Assembly (NCBI RefSeq): GCF_026240905.1
Contig: NZ_JAPEVI010000003.1
Span: 3,100,001-3,164,000 of the forward strand
Direction: 5' to 3'
Length of the DNA stretch: 64,000 nt
Source: Roseibium salinum
GTDB taxonomy: Bacteria; Pseudomonadota; Alphaproteobacteria; Rhizobiales; Stappiaceae
Made by a program: the position numbers and the translations under genes. Below, piece after piece: positions 36,714 to 47,238 of this stretch (the first letter of the stretch is position 1; every line of letters begins with the position of its first letter). The notes under the pieces were generated by a model. That model searched no databases. It worked only from the letters and a program-made list of their open reading frames with translations, and was not told the origin of the DNA.

Positions 36714-39502
36714 GTGCCAACCGCAGAACGGGCCTACGGGAGCGCCTTTTTGAGACTGAATTTTTCCATCCCTTTCAGCCGGCTGATACTGGTGCTGTTC
36801 ACGCTGGGGCTTGTCGGCACGGCCGTCGCGCTGTTCTGGATAACCTATCTCGGCAGCGTGTCGATAGCCGAACACGAGATCGCCCGCACCGCCAGATCGA
36901 AGGCAACCCTCGCCCGCCTGGTCTTCATGCAGCATCTGGACCAGTTGGAAGTCCAGATCCGCGAGGTGGCGGCCGATCCCGCAATCCGCACAGCGCTTGC
37001 AGACAACGACAAGGCCGCCGCCAGGAAAGCGATCGAGCGCGCAACGCAGGGCATGACCAGTGCGACGCTCGATATCCTGCTGATCGACCGTCCCGGCGAG
37101 GACGGCTGGGTGAACACCAGCCTGGGCCTGATCGACCTGAGCCATCAGCTGCCGCCAGATGTCCGCGCGGCTATGCCGCCGGATATCTGGATCACGTACT
37201 CGGAGCACGATTCGGAGCCGCTGATGGTGACCACCGCGCTCGCCATTCTGGTTCTGGATCCGGAAACGGGCCAGGTGCTGGGCAGGATCTTCGGCGGAAC
37301 CACCGTCACCGACTCCTTTACCCTGCCCGGGGAACTGGCAAAAGCACTGCAGCTGGACGAACTGGCTTTTTATCACCACGGCCACGTGGTGGCAGGCATG
37401 GGCGACCTGACCCGGGAAGTCCTGCCCGAGACGCTCATGGCGTCCGACGAGGACGTCGCCTATCATCTGAAGGGCGACAGCCTCTACGTCCATATACCGT
37501 TGATGATGGACGTGGACGGACATCATCTGTCCGCCGTCACAAAACAACCGGTCGACACGCTGCAGAAGGTGGAAGACACCTACAGCCGCCTGTTCACGCC
37601 CTTCCTCATCTACACCGGCATCCTTGCAATCGGTGCCGCCCTGATCGTGAACAGGATCACCACCACCGGCCTCGCCCGTCTGCTGACCTACGCCATGAGC
37701 CTGCGCCAGGACCGCGTGGTGAACGTGCCGGCTCCCGGCTTCATCGTCGAGTTCAACCAACTGGCCACCATGTTCCAGGCGGCGTTCGAATCCATTCGCA
37801 ACCGCGAGGCCCAGTTCAAGGAGATGATCGACGGCTCCCTGCACGGAGTTCTGGTGCATGCCGACAACCGGATCCTTTACGTCAACGAGGCATTGCTGAA
37901 GATCCTCGGATATGACCCGGGCGCCCCGGAGCAACTGGTCGGCGCGCCGGTGCTTGAGATCTACGCCTCCGATGAACACAGCCGGCTGCGCAGCTATTAC
38001 GATATGGGCAAGAATGGCGGCGCGCCCCGGGCCTATGAAATCAAGGGCCTTACGAGAACCAGTGAACCCATCTGGCTGGAGCAGCATGTGCGCGTAACCG
38101 AGTGGCGCGGCGTGCCGGCCTACTACGCCACGATCACCGATATCAGCGAGCGAAAGCGCCAGGAAGAGCTGGCGACCAAGAACGCCAATTTCGACATCCT
38201 GACCGGCCTTCCGAACCGCCGTCTGTTGATGGACAGGCTGACTCAGACCATTCAGCGCAACAATCACATCGGCGAAATGACCGCGCTGATGGTCCTCGAT
38301 CTCGACCGGTTCAAGACCGTCAACGAGACCTATGGCCCGAAGGCGGGCGATCAGGTGATCGAGACCATGGCCGCGCGCCTGACGCAGGTCCTCGGACCGG
38401 AACAGACAGTGGCCCGGATGGGCGGCGACGAGTTCGCCATTATCCTGTCAAACCCGGAGGACCGGTGGCAGATCGAGCAGGTTGCCCGCGACATCCTGAG
38501 CGAAGTCGAAAGGCCGGTCGAACTGGAGGGCAATGCCCGGATCGTGCTTGCCGGCAGCCTGGGCATCACGCTTTCGCCCAATGACGGCGACGACGACGAG
38601 GCGCTGCTTCTGCAGGCGAATACCAGCATGTACCAGGCCAAGGCCGAAAGCGGGTCCAGCTACCGGTTCTATGCCACGCGAATGAACGAGCAGACCGCAC
38701 GATCCGGCCAGATAGAGGCGGCGCTGCGCGAGGCCGTCGAGCGCGGTGGCCTGCATCTGAACTTCCAGCCGATCATCGATTATCCCCAGGGCCGGATCGT
38801 CAGCTGCGAGGCGCTGGCCCGCTGGATCGACCCGAAACTGGGCTCCGTCCCGCCGTGCGAATTCATCAAGGTTGCCGAAGAGAGCGGGCTGATCGTTCCC
38901 CTGGGAGAATGGGTGCTCCGGGAAGCCTGCCGCTTTTACCTGTCCTGCAACCGCAACGGATTGCAGCTGGACAGCCTCAGCGTCAACATTTCCCCCGCCA
39001 ATGCCGCGACGCCGGCTTTGTCGGCCGGCTTGAAGAAATCCTCACCGAGACCGGCATGGAGCCGGCCCGGCTGCATCTGGAAATCACCGAGAGCGTGATG
39101 TTCGACGACCAGCGCGCCGACCCTATCAAGATCCTCGAAGCCATCAGCGCGCTCGGCGTGAAGATATCGCTCGACGACTTCGGCACCGGTTATTCCTCGC
39201 TCAGCTACCTGAAACGCCTGCCGATCGACACGCTGAAGATCGACCGGTCGTTCATCATGGAGCTGGAACGGGATGCCGATGGCCAGGCGCTCGTAGAGGC
39301 GATCGTTTCAATGGCCCGGTCGCTGGAAATTTCAGTGATCTGCGAAGGCGCCGAGACCGCCGAGCAGTGCGATCTCATCTCCTCTTTCGGCTGCGCCCTC
39401 ATCCAGGGCTACAGCATCGCCCGGCCGATGGCCGGCGTCGATTTCCACCGGTACCTGGCGCGCATGAACGGCCTGAAACACGTCATGGGGCGGGCCGGTT
39501 AG
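36714..39502 (+). CDS. PAS-GGDEF-EAL cyclic di-GMP protein (frame broken at a C run)
   Basis: This membrane-bound c-di-GMP enzyme has a first helix LILVLFTLGLVGTAVALFWITYLG, a periplasmic sensor of about 270 residues and a second helix (FLIYTGILAIGAALIV). A PAS domain starts near FKEMIDGSLHGVLVHADNRI. The GGDEF domain has LTGLPNRRLLMDRL and an intact ARMGGDEFAII. The EAL domain has CEALARW, VNISP, then after the break LHLEITESVMF, SLDDFGTGYSSLSYLKRLPID and CEGAETAEQ. At 38992-38996 there are five C; a sixth joins the two parts, VNISP to RQCRDAGFVG, for 929 residues. The start is uncertain: GTG at 36714 or TTG at 36750, the latter with GGGAG upstream. Confidence 0.88.
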
Positions 39503-39552
39503 GCTATGGCCCCATACGGCCGCAGTCAACGCACAGCCTGGTTACACAGACG

Positions 39553-39661
39553 ACCTCATCCTGAGGAGCGAGCTCGCTCGCGTCTCGAAGGATGGGCTGC
39601 TTGCGCGAAATATGCCGCCAATCCTTCGAGACGGACCTGACGGTCCTCCTCAGGATGAGGT
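39553..39661. repeat. Palindromic intergenic repeat with perfect nested arms
   Basis: Perfect 16-base inverted arms ACCTCATCCTGAGGAG (39553-39568) and its complement (39646-39661) enclose a second perfect 13-base pair CGTCTCGAAGGAT (39581-39593) with 39621-39633. The whole can fold into one long hairpin. The CCTCATCCTGAGGAG...TCCTTCGAGACG pattern belongs to a repeat type spread through many Hyphomicrobiales genomes. It lies between convergent genes, a usual site. Confidence 0.8.
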
Positions 39662-39844
39662 GATTTTCCGCAGCAGGTTCACAGTTGACACGAACAGGCT
39701 CCCCCAACTCACACCCGGAGCGTTTCTCGATCCGCTTCAGGCATTTGACGAGGTCGTCCGGCTTCCTCGGCCGGGGGTGGCGGTGCGCGATGTGGTCCAT
39801 CGGACAAGCGGGCGACGCCGATGGGCCGGCGATTTTTGCGCAGA

Positions 39845-39870
39845 CAAAAACGGGGGCCGAAAGGCCCCCG
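39845..39870 (-). terminator. Rho-independent terminator of pnp
   Basis: An 8-bp stem CGGGGGCC/GGCCCCCG with a four-base loop is followed on the minus strand by TTTTTG. It lies 27 bases past the pnp stop. Confidence 0.88.
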
Positions 39871-39896
39871 CATTGCTGTCCACCGGGAACACGCCG

Positions 39897-42023
39897 TTAC
39901 TCGGCGTCTTCCTTCGGGGCTTCCTGACCGGTTTCCTGATCGACGACCTTCATGGACAGGCGCACCTTGCCGCGCTCGTCAAAGCCCATGAGCTTGACCC
40001 AGACCTTGTCGCCTTCCTTGACCACGTCGGTGACCTTGGCGACCTTCTTCGGGGCCAGCTGGGAGATATGGACCAGCCCGTCCTTTGCGCCGAAGAAGTT
40101 CACGAATGCGCCGAAATCGACACATTTCACGACGGTGCCCTCGTAGATCATGCCCACTTCCGGCTCGGCGGCAATGGAGTTGATCCAGTTGACGGCGGCC
40201 TTGATGGCCTTGCCGTCGGCAGAGGCGATCTTGACGGTGCCGTCATCCTCGATGTTGACCTTCGCGCCGGTCTTTTCAACGATTTCGCGGATCACCTTGC
40301 CGCCCGAACCGATGACTTCACGGATCTTGTCGACCGGGATCTTCATCACTTCGATGCGCGGCGCATGCTCGCCGAGCTCGGCACGGGCTTCCGTGATGGC
40401 CTTGGACATTTCACCCAGGATGTGGATACGGCCGTCCTTGGCCTGCGCCAGCGCCACCTTCATGATCTCTTCGGTAATACCGTGGATCTTGATGTCCATC
40501 TGCAGCGACGTGACGCCCGTGCGGGTCCCGGCAACCTTGAAGTCCATGTCGCCGAGGTGATCTTCGTCGCCCAGGATGTCGGAGAGAACCGCAAAACGGT
40601 CGTCTTCCTTGATGAGACCCATGGCGATGCCGGCAACCGGTGCCTTCAGCGGAACGCCGGCATCCATCAGCGACAGCGAGGTGCCGCAGACGGTTGCCAT
40701 CGACGAGGAGCCGTTGGACTCGGTGACCTCGGAAACCACGCGGACGGTGTACGGGAACTCGTGATGCGGCGGCATCACCGGGTTGATCGCGCGCCAGGCC
40801 AGCTTGCCGTGGCCGATTTCGCGGCGCCCCGGAGAGCCCATGCGGCCGGTCTCGCCGACGGAATAGGGCGGGAAGTTGTAGTGCAGCATGAAGTGCGACT
40901 TCACGGTGCCTTCCAGAAGGTCGATATACTGCTCGTCTTCGCCGGTGCCGAGAGTGGCGACGACGAGACCCTGGGTTTCGCCGCGGGTGAAGAGGGCTGA
41001 ACCGTGTGCCCGCGACAGAATGCCGACTTCCGACTCGATCGGGCGGACGGTGGACAGGTCGCGCCCGTCGATGCGGGTGCCGGTGTCCAGGATGCCGCCA
41101 CGGACGATCTCGGCTTCGAGCTTCTTGAACTGGCCGCTGAGGACCGTCGATTCGACGGCTTCGCCTTCCGGAGCATTGGTGATCAGCGCCTCGACGACCT
41201 TCGCCTTGGCGGCGTCGACCGCGTTCTTGCGCTCGGTCTTGGAGGTGATCTTGTAGGCGGCGCTCAGCTCTTCGGACGCCATCGACTTGATCTTGCCGAA
41301 GAGTTCGGAATAATCCGGCAGAACCAGATCGCGCGGTTCCTTGGCAGCGGTTTCGGCGAGCTTGATGATCGCGTCGATGACCGTCTGGAAACCCTTGTGG
41401 CCGAACATCACTGCACCGAGCATGATGTCTTCGTCCAGTTCCTTGGCTTCCGATTCCACCATCAGGACCGCATCGCCGGTGCCGGCAACGATCAGATCCA
41501 GAGAGGATTCCGGCATGTCGTCAACGAGCGGGTTCAGAACGTATTCGCCATTGATGTAGCCGACGCGCGCGCCGCCGATCGGGCCCATGAACGGCACGCC
41601 GGACAGGGTCAGCGCCGCGGAGGTCGCGACCATGGCCAGAATGTCGGGAGCGTTTTCCAGATCGTGCGACAGAACGGTGATGACCACCTGGGTGTCGTTC
41701 TTGTAACCTTCCGCGAAGAGCGGGCGGATCGGACGGTCGATCAGGCGGGACGTCAGGGTTTCGTGCTCTGACGGACGGCCTTCGCGTTTGAAATAGCCAC
41801 CTGGGATTTTGCCGGCAGCAAACGCTTTTTCCTGGTAGTTCACGGTGAGCGGAAAGAAATCCTGGCCGGCCCTGGGTTCCTTGGCGGAAACGACCGTCGC
41901 CAGAACCTTGGTTTCACCATAGGTCGCCATTACGGCGCCGTCGGCCTGACGGGCAACCTTGCCCGTTTCGAGGACGAGCGGGCGGCCGCCCCACTCGACT
42001 TCTACGCGATGAATATCAAACAT
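39897..42023 (-). CDS. pnp: Polyribonucleotide nucleotidyltransferase (PNPase)
   Basis: PNPase degrades RNA phosphorolytically from the 3' end and is part of the degradosome. The 708 residues show two RNase PH domains with an alpha-helical linker, [21 protein letters not shown] in the first and the active-site part [16 protein letters not shown] in the second. A KH domain ([20 protein letters not shown]) and an S1 domain ([28 protein letters not shown]) follow. The start MFDIHRVEV matches the family; another ATG directly precedes it. It is separated from rpsO by a terminator-like stem and a leader hairpin. Confidence 0.97.
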   Translation of the reverse strand: MFDIHRVEVEWGGRPLVLETGKVARQADGAVMATYGETKVLATVVSAKEPRAGQDFFPLTVNYQEKAFAAGKIPGGYFKREGRPSEHETLTSRLIDRPIRPLFAEGYKNDTQVVITVLSHDLENAPDILAMVATSAALTLSGVPFMGPIGGARVGYINGEYVLNPLVDDMPESSLDLIVAGTGDAVLMVESEAKELDEDIMLGAVMFGHKGFQTVIDAIIKLAETAAKEPRDLVLPDYSELFGKIKSMASEELSAAYKITSKTERKNAVDAAKAKVVEALITNAPEGEAVESTVLSGQFKKLEAEIVRGGILDTGTRIDGRDLSTVRPIESEVGILSRAHGSALFTRGETQGLVVATLGTGEDEQYIDLLEGTVKSHFMLHYNFPPYSVGETGRMGSPGRREIGHGKLAWRAINPVMPPHHEFPYTVRVVSEVTESNGSSSMATVCGTSLSLMDAGVPLKAPVAGIAMGLIKEDDRFAVLSDILGDEDHLGDMDFKVAGTRTGVTSLQMDIKIHGITEEIMKVALAQAKDGRIHILGEMSKAITEARAELGEHAPRIEVMKIPVDKIREVIGSGGKVIREIVEKTGAKVNIEDDGTVKIASADGKAIKAAVNWINSIAAEPEVGMIYEGTVVKCVDFGAFVNFFGAKDGLVHISQLAPKKVAKVTDVVKEGDKVWVKLMGFDERGKVRLSMKVVDQETGQEAPKEDAE

Positions 42024-42092
42024 CATCTGTCCTTACAGCTTTGTCTGCTCCCCGGCTGCTTTCGGTACAGCACAAGAAGAACACACACATTC

Positions 42093-42122
42093 CCGGTCGG
42101 CCCCGTACGGGCCGGTTACCGG
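42093..42122 (-). promoter_or_regulatory. Hairpin in the pnp leader
   Basis: CCGGT-CGGCCC pairs with GGGCCG-ACCGG with a three-base bulge and a five-base loop, giving 11 G/C-rich pairs about 70 bases before the pnp start. In enterobacteria a pnp leader hairpin is cut by RNase III and used in PNPase autoregulation; this one sits at the equivalent place, but its role is inference. Confidence 0.45.
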
Positions 42123-42252
42123 CGGACAGGCCACGGGCAAGACAGCAGGCTGCTTTCGGAAATCGGATCAGAAAGAAGCCGGCAATCCTGCCCCATGACG
42201 TGTCACGAGGTCTCTATAATGCGTTTGCCGTCAAAAGGGAAACGCTGTTAAG

Positions 42253-42284
42253 AAAAAACGCGGCGGGTGAAATCACCTGCCGCG
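42253..42284 (-). terminator. Terminator between rpsO and pnp
   Basis: An 11-bp stem from CGCGGCGGGTG to its partner ending CGCG with an AAAT loop is flanked by A6 and T5 runs, so it can work on the rpsO transcript. Partial read-through would feed pnp, as known for rpsO-pnp elsewhere. Confidence 0.85.
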
Positions 42285-42303
42285 CTTTTTGGATAGTGCG
42301 ATC

Positions 42304-42573
42304 TTAGCGACGAATGCCAAGACGTTCGATGAGCGTTTTGTAACGCTCTTCGCTTTTGCCGCGCACGTAGTCCAGAAGGGACCGGCGCAGCGCAACCATC
42401 TTCAGAAGGCCGCGGCGGGAGTGATTGTCCTTGCCATGGTCCTTGAAGTGTTCGGTCAGGCTGGTGATGCGCTCGGTGAGGATCGCAACCTGGACTTCCG
42501 GAGACCCGGTATCGCCTTCCTTGGTCGCATATTCCTTGATCAGCTCGGCTTTGCGCTCTGCAGTAATCGACAT
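42304..42573 (-). CDS. rpsO: 30S ribosomal protein S15
   Basis: The 89-residue protein matches S15 throughout: [32 protein letters not shown], then [29 protein letters not shown]. It binds the 16S rRNA central domain and in many bacteria represses its own mRNA. The ATG at 42573 is preceded by AAAGGA inside a small hairpin. Confidence 0.98.
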   Translation of the reverse strand: MSITAERKAELIKEYATKEGDTGSPEVQVAILTERITSLTEHFKDHGKDNHSRRGLLKMVALRRSLLDYVRGKSEERYKTLIERLGIRR

Positions 42574-42577
42574 CGCT

Positions 42578-42637
42578 CTTTCCTTTCGAAGAGTTGCGGC
42601 CAGTTTAACTGGCACGTTGGACTGCCGGAGGACCGGC
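42578..42637 (-). promoter_or_regulatory. Structured rpsO leader, candidate S15 autoregulatory site
   Basis: On the minus strand three short stems follow one another up to the start codon: GCCGG/CCGGC (42624-42637), GCCAG/CTGGC (42599-42613) and CTCTT/AAGAG (about 42578-42595). The last encloses the Shine-Dalgarno AAAGGA. S15 leaders of other bacteria regulate by trapping the ribosome-binding site, so this is a fair candidate; S15 contacts were not identified. Confidence 0.45.
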
Positions 42638-42785
42638 CTGATCCGAATGTTTCCAGAGCCGAGATGTCGTTCAGCAAAGGATCCGTCCGGACGAATTGAG
42701 CCTTACTGCCCAATGGCGGCGGAATATGGCGGAAAAGCAGGGAAAAAGCCAGAACTTTCTCGGAGCTTTCCGCCATCGTTCAAAG

Positions 42786-43730
42786 CTACAGATGAAACAC
42801 CCGCGTCGGCTGGAAACGGCCCTTGTCGACCGAGCCGATGGCGACCGGTACGTTGGCGTGGCTGGCGAAGGCGATTTCCGTGTTGAGCGGGGCTTCGCGG
42901 CCCCTCAGAAGCACGGCCATGCCCTTGCGGATCCTGGCGGCATCGTCGAGTGACACCGCTACTTCGACCAGTTCCTCCATGGCCTCGCGCACGGGCAGGA
43001 CGAATTCCTCGACCAGGGACTGCACGCCCTCGTCTTCCGCCAGCTCTCCGGCCGCTTGAAGAATTTCGTCCAGTCCGACCATGTCGTCTTCACCGAACGG
43101 CCCGACCAGCAGGCGGCGGAGTGCGGTGACGTGGCCGCGCGTGCCGAGGCGGCGGCCGAGGTCGCGCGCCAGGGCGCGCACATAGGTGCCCTTGCCGCAT
43201 TCGGCCTCGAAGACAGCTCGGTTTTCGTCCGGGCATTCCACCAGATCCAGCCGGTGCACGTCGATGGGTCGGGCCTCGAGCGTCACGTCCTCGCCGTCGC
43301 GGGCCAGATCATAGGCCCGCTCGCCATCCACCTTTATGGCGGAGAATTTCGGCGGAACCTGGAGGATGGTACCGGTGAACTCGCCCAGGACGGCGGCAAT
43401 GGCATCAGGCGCCGGACGCAGATCGGAGGTGGCGGTCACTTCGCCTTCCGTGTCGTCCGTATCGGTTTCCACACCCCAGGTCACCTCGAAACGGTAGACC
43501 TTGCGGCCGTCCATGACGAAGGGGACCGTCTTGGTGGCTTCGCCGAAAGCGACCGGCAACAGACCGGAGGCGCGCGGGTCGAGGGTGCCGGCATGGCCGA
43601 CCTTCTGGGGCGAGAATATGCGCTTTATCCTGCTCAGCGCTTCATTCGACGTGATGCCGTAGGGCTTGTCGAGCACCAGCCAGCCATTGATGGCGTTCTT
43701 TTTTCTTTTGATCTGTTTTTGCCGTGCCAT
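42786..43730 (-). CDS. truB: tRNA pseudouridine(55) synthase
   Basis: TruB makes pseudouridine 55 in the T-loop of tRNAs. The 314 residues have GWLVLDKPYGITSNEAL, then the catalytic Asp in KVGHAGTLDPRASGLLPV, then FTGTILQVPPKFSAIKVDGERAYDLAR and CGKGTYVRALARDLG. The N-terminal KQIKRKKN is basic. It lies 77 bases after rbfA. Confidence 0.97.
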   Translation of the reverse strand: MARQKQIKRKKNAINGWLVLDKPYGITSNEALSRIKRIFSPQKVGHAGTLDPRASGLLPVAFGEATKTVPFVMDGRKVYRFEVTWGVETDTDDTEGEVTATSDLRPAPDAIAAVLGEFTGTILQVPPKFSAIKVDGERAYDLARDGEDVTLEARPIDVHRLDLVECPDENRAVFEAECGKGTYVRALARDLGRRLGTRGHVTALRRLLVGPFGEDDMVGLDEILQAAGELAEDEGVQSLVEEFVLPVREAMEELVEVAVSLDDAARIRKGMAVLLRGREAPLNTEIAFASHANVPVAIGSVDKGRFQPTRVFHL

Positions 43731-43807
43731 TTGTATTCGTTTTCAAGATCCAACAATGTCCGTCGCAAGGAAGGGAGGAATTCGTTACGGCATCAGCAAT
43801 TGCCGCG

Positions 43808-44221
43808 TCAGCTTTCCTCGCCCTCGTCGTTTTCCAGATCCTTCGCCACGTCCGGGGAATGCAGCAGAGACTCGATCCGGTCGTCATCGTCGAAACGCGT
43901 GTCGAGCACGAAACGCAGGTCGGGCATGTATTTCATCGTCAGCCGGCGGGACACCAGGCCGCGCAGGTATTTGGCGCTGCGGTTGAGCGCCTTTTCGACC
44001 TTGTCCGCGTTCTTGCCGCCGAGCGGCATGACGAGACAGGTCGCCAGACGCAGGTCCGGTGTCATCCGCACTTCCGGAATGGTGACGATGACGCCGTCCA
44101 GATCCGGATCGGACAGCTCGCCGCGGGTCAAAATGTCCGACAGTTCCTTGCGCACCGTTTCACCAACGCGCAGCTGGCGTTGGGACGGTCCACGGCTGTC
44201 TTGTCCGTGATGTCTTGCCAT
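43808..44221 (-). CDS. rbfA: 30S ribosome-binding factor RbfA
   Basis: This 137-residue cold-shock and 16S maturation factor has the KH-like fold with RQLRVGETVRKELSDILTRGEL, VTIPEVRMTPDLRLATCLVMPLGG, AKYLRGLVSRRLTMKYMPDLRFVLD. It ends in an acidic tail typical of alphaproteobacteria. The ATG at 44221 follows AGGA. Confidence 0.95.
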   Translation of the reverse strand: MARHHGQDSRGPSQRQLRVGETVRKELSDILTRGELSDPDLDGVIVTIPEVRMTPDLRLATCLVMPLGGKNADKVEKALNRSAKYLRGLVSRRLTMKYMPDLRFVLDTRFDDDDRIESLLHSPDVAKDLENDEGEES

Positions 44222-44383
44222 TCTTGTTATCCTGTTCAGCGCCATTGCGGATCAGCACAGTGCGCGACTGAGCGCCGACCCGGAATGAGGATGCCTTGAG
44301 CCGCGGCAGCGAGCCGCAAGACCCGGTCTCCGCATTTGCCGGAACCGGTCTCGCGCACGTGCCTCAGGGGCGGGCGTCCATTT

Positions 44384-44412
44384 GCAAAAAGAGCGCGCTT
44401 GCGCGCGCCCTC
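44384..44412 (-). terminator. Stem-loop with T run between infB and rbfA
   Basis: On the minus strand GAG-CGCGC pairs with GCGCG-CTC around a GCAA loop, with a two-base bulge, and TTTTTG follows. It lies 70 bases after infB and may reduce read-through into rbfA-truB; this gap is unusually long for the cluster. Confidence 0.6.
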
Positions 44413-44481
44413 ATATCTGGTTTCCGGATCAGCGTGCGGCAACACCGCAAGTGCCCGGAACGGTGTTCCTGCAGCTCAGGC

Positions 44482-47196
44482 TCAGAGCGTCCTGGCGATC
44501 TGCTCGACGCGGAAACATTCGATCACGTCGCCCGGCCGCATGTCCTGGTACTTGACGAAGTTCATGCCGCACTCCTGACCGGATTCGACCGACTTGACCT
44601 CGTCCTTGAAGCGCTTGAGCGTGCCCAGTTCGCCTTCGTGGATGACCACGTCGTCGCGGATGAGGCGGACGTTGGCACCGCGTTCCACGACGCCTTCGGT
44701 AACCAGACAGCCTGCAACCTTGCCGACCTTGGAGATGTTGAAGACTTCCCTGACTTCCGCATTGCCGAGGAAGGTTTCCCGGCGCTCCGGAGACAGCAGG
44801 CCGGACATTGCCGCCTTCACATCGTCCACCAGATCGTAGATCACGTTGTAATAGCGGATCTCGATCCCGTCCCGGGCAGCGGCTTCGCGGGCCTGCTTGT
44901 TGGCACGCACGTTGAAGCCGATGATCGGGGCCTTGGAGGCGGACGCCAGCGTGATGTCGCTTTCCGTGATGCCGCCGACACCCGACAGCAGGATCCGTGC
45001 GCCGACTTCCTCATTGCCGAGGTCGTTGAGCGCATGGGCGATCGCTTCCGCGGAGCCCTGCACGTCGGCCTTGAGCACGAGCGGGAATTCCTTCCGGCCC
45101 GTTTCCTGCAGCCGGTTCATCATCTGCTCGAGCGAACCGCGCGTGCCGGTCGCGACCACGGAGGCCTTCTCGCGGATCTGGCGCTGACGATAGTCGGTGA
45201 TTTCACGGGCGCGGGCTTCGTTTTCGACGACCGCGACCAGATCACCGGCTTCCGGCGTGGACTGGAAGCCCAGAACCTCGACCGGCTTGGCGGGACCGGC
45301 TTCCTTCACCGGCTGACCGTTTTCGTCGAGCATCGCACGGACGCGGCCCCACTCCGCACCGGCGACAAGAATGTCACCCGGCCTGAGCGTACCCTTCTGA
45401 ACCAGAACGGTTGCCACCGGCCCGCGGCCCCGGTCGAGCTGCGCTTCGATGACGACGCCTTCCGCGGTCCTTTCCGGATTGGCCTGAAGCTCCATGACCT
45501 CTGCCTGCAGCAGGATCATTTCGAGCAGCTTGTCGAGGTTGTCCCCGGTCTTGGCGGAGACTTCGACGTCGATGATATCGCCGCCCATGGATTCGGTGAC
45601 GAGATCCTGGCTCAGCAGTTCCGTACGGACCCGGTTCGGATCGGCGCCCGGCTTGTCGATCTTGTTGATCGCGATGATGATCGGAGCCTCGGCCGCCTTG
45701 GCGTGCGCGATCGCTTCCTTGGTCTGCGGCATGACGCCGTCATCCGCGGCAACGACCAGGATCACGATATCGGTCGCCTTGGCGCCGCGGGCACGCATTT
45801 GCGAGAAGGCGGCGTGGCCCGGCGTGTCGATGAAGGTGATCTTCTGACCGTCCTGATCGACCTGGTAGGCGCCGATATGCTGGGTGATGCCGCCGGCTTC
45901 GCCGGTGACCACCTTGGACTTGCGGATCGCGTCGAGCAGCGACGTCTTGCCGTGGTCGACGTGACCCATGATGGTCACGACCGGCGGACGCTGCGACATT
46001 GTGGACGGATCATCTTCCAGAGTGAACAGTCCTTCTTCCACGTCCGCTTCGGAGACGCGTTTTACCGTGTGGCCCATTTCCTCGGCAATCAGTTCAGCCG
46101 TATCGGCGTCGATCACGTCGTTGATCTTGAGCATCTGCCCCTGCTTCATCAGCAGTTTGATCACGTCGACGGCACGCTCGGCCATACGGTTGGCGAGTTC
46201 CTGGATGGTGATAGCTTCCGGCAGGACCACTTCACGCGAAATCTTTTCGCGCACGACCTGCTGCTGACCGCGCTTGGCCTTTTCCTGGCGGCGGCGCATG
46301 GAAGCAAGCGAGCGTGCCCGCTGACCGTCATCGCCACCAGTGGCCGCGGAAATCGTCAGCTTGGACCGGCGACGGTCGTCGCCGCCGCGCGGACGGGCCA
46401 CGGGCGCCGGGGCCTGTTTCGGACGCTTGACGGCGCGCACGTTCTTGCCGGCACGGTCGTCATCACTTTCTTCGCGGGTGTCCGGTTTGACCGGTGCCGC
46501 GGGCGGGGCTTTCGCCTGCCTGCCCATGTCGTCCAGGCTCGGCGGCTTGCCGCCGTCCGCATGGGCCGGCTTGCGAACCGTCCGCTGCGCTTCGGAAGCC
46601 TCGGCCGCCTCGGCTGCCGCTGCCTGTTCAGCCACCCTGGCTTCTTCGGGCAGTGCTGCGATCCGGGCCGCTTCCTCGGCTTCGCGCTTGGCGCGCTCTT
46701 CCGCTTCGACCTTGGCTCGCGCTTCCTCTTCAGCCTGGCGCTGAGCTGCTTCCACCGCGCGGCGTTTTTCCTCTTCCTCGCGGCGCTTGCGGTCTTCGGC
46801 CTCACGTTCCTTGGACATCTGGAGCGCAGCCGCACGGGCCGCAGCTTCTTCCTTGGTCAAGGAACGCAGGACATTGCCGTTGCCTTTTTGGCGCGGCTGA
46901 CCGGCAGTCGCCGGCCGTCGGCCCTGCCTGGCCGCCTGCGATTCCGGCTGTTGCTTGCGCGGTGCTTCGGAAGGGGTCTCAAGCCGCTGCGTCGTCTGCG
47001 CCGGCGCTTCCGGTTTCGGCTCCTGCCCCGGAACTACAACACGGCGCTTCTTCTTTTCCACGACGACGGCTTTCGTCCGGCCATGCGAGAATGACTGCCG
47101 AACAGTTCCCTGGTCGCCACCCCCGCGCTTGAGGCCAAGCGTCTTGCCACGCTCAACGCTGATTGTCTTGTCGCCTGGATTTTTCGTATCGCTCAT
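44482..47196 (-). CDS. infB: Translation initiation factor IF-2
   Basis: IF-2 is the GTPase that brings initiator tRNA to the 30S subunit. The 904 residues have a start region [23 protein letters not shown] and a long charged Ala/Glu/Arg-rich segment (about residues 60-240). The IF2_N domain contains [15 protein letters not shown]. The G domain has [22 protein letters not shown] and NKIDKPGA, and the beta-barrel and C-terminal domains end [11 protein letters not shown]. The ATG at 47196 has AAGG upstream. The terminal charged segment is as expected for alphaproteobacteria. Confidence 0.97.
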   Translation of the reverse strand: MSDTKNPGDKTISVERGKTLGLKRGGGDQGTVRQSFSHGRTKAVVVEKKKRRVVVPGQEPKPEAPAQTTQRLETPSEAPRKQQPESQAARQGRRPATAGQPRQKGNGNVLRSLTKEEAAARAAALQMSKEREAEDRKRREEEEKRRAVEAAQRQAEEEARAKVEAEERAKREAEEAARIAALPEEARVAEQAAAAEAAEASEAQRTVRKPAHADGGKPPSLDDMGRQAKAPPAAPVKPDTREESDDDRAGKNVRAVKRPKQAPAPVARPRGGDDRRRSKLTISAATGGDDGQRARSLASMRRRQEKAKRGQQQVVREKISREVVLPEAITIQELANRMAERAVDVIKLLMKQGQMLKINDVIDADTAELIAEEMGHTVKRVSEADVEEGLFTLEDDPSTMSQRPPVVTIMGHVDHGKTSLLDAIRKSKVVTGEAGGITQHIGAYQVDQDGQKITFIDTPGHAAFSQMRARGAKATDIVILVVAADDGVMPQTKEAIAHAKAAEAPIIIAINKIDKPGADPNRVRTELLSQDLVTESMGGDIIDVEVSAKTGDNLDKLLEMILLQAEVMELQANPERTAEGVVIEAQLDRGRGPVATVLVQKGTLRPGDILVAGAEWGRVRAMLDENGQPVKEAGPAKPVEVLGFQSTPEAGDLVAVVENEARAREITDYRQRQIREKASVVATGTRGSLEQMMNRLQETGRKEFPLVLKADVQGSAEAIAHALNDLGNEEVGARILLSGVGGITESDITLASASKAPIIGFNVRANKQAREAAARDGIEIRYYNVIYDLVDDVKAAMSGLLSPERRETFLGNAEVREVFNISKVGKVAGCLVTEGVVERGANVRLIRDDVVIHEGELGTLKRFKDEVKSVESGQECGMNFVKYQDMRPGDVIECFRVEQIARTL

Positions 47197-47238
47197 ATTG
47201 CCTTCAGTCCTGCGCAACCGCCTTTTTCAAGCGTCGCT

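Noticed and set aside
36556..36753. Short plus-strand frame before the GGDEF-EAL gene
   Set aside because: It runs over the candidate regulatory repeats, ends inside the next gene in another frame, and has no homology that I recognise.
44296..47094. 932-codon plus-strand frame opposite infB
   Set aside because: It mirrors infB; the sequence is low in motifs and the infB frame has all GTPase signatures.
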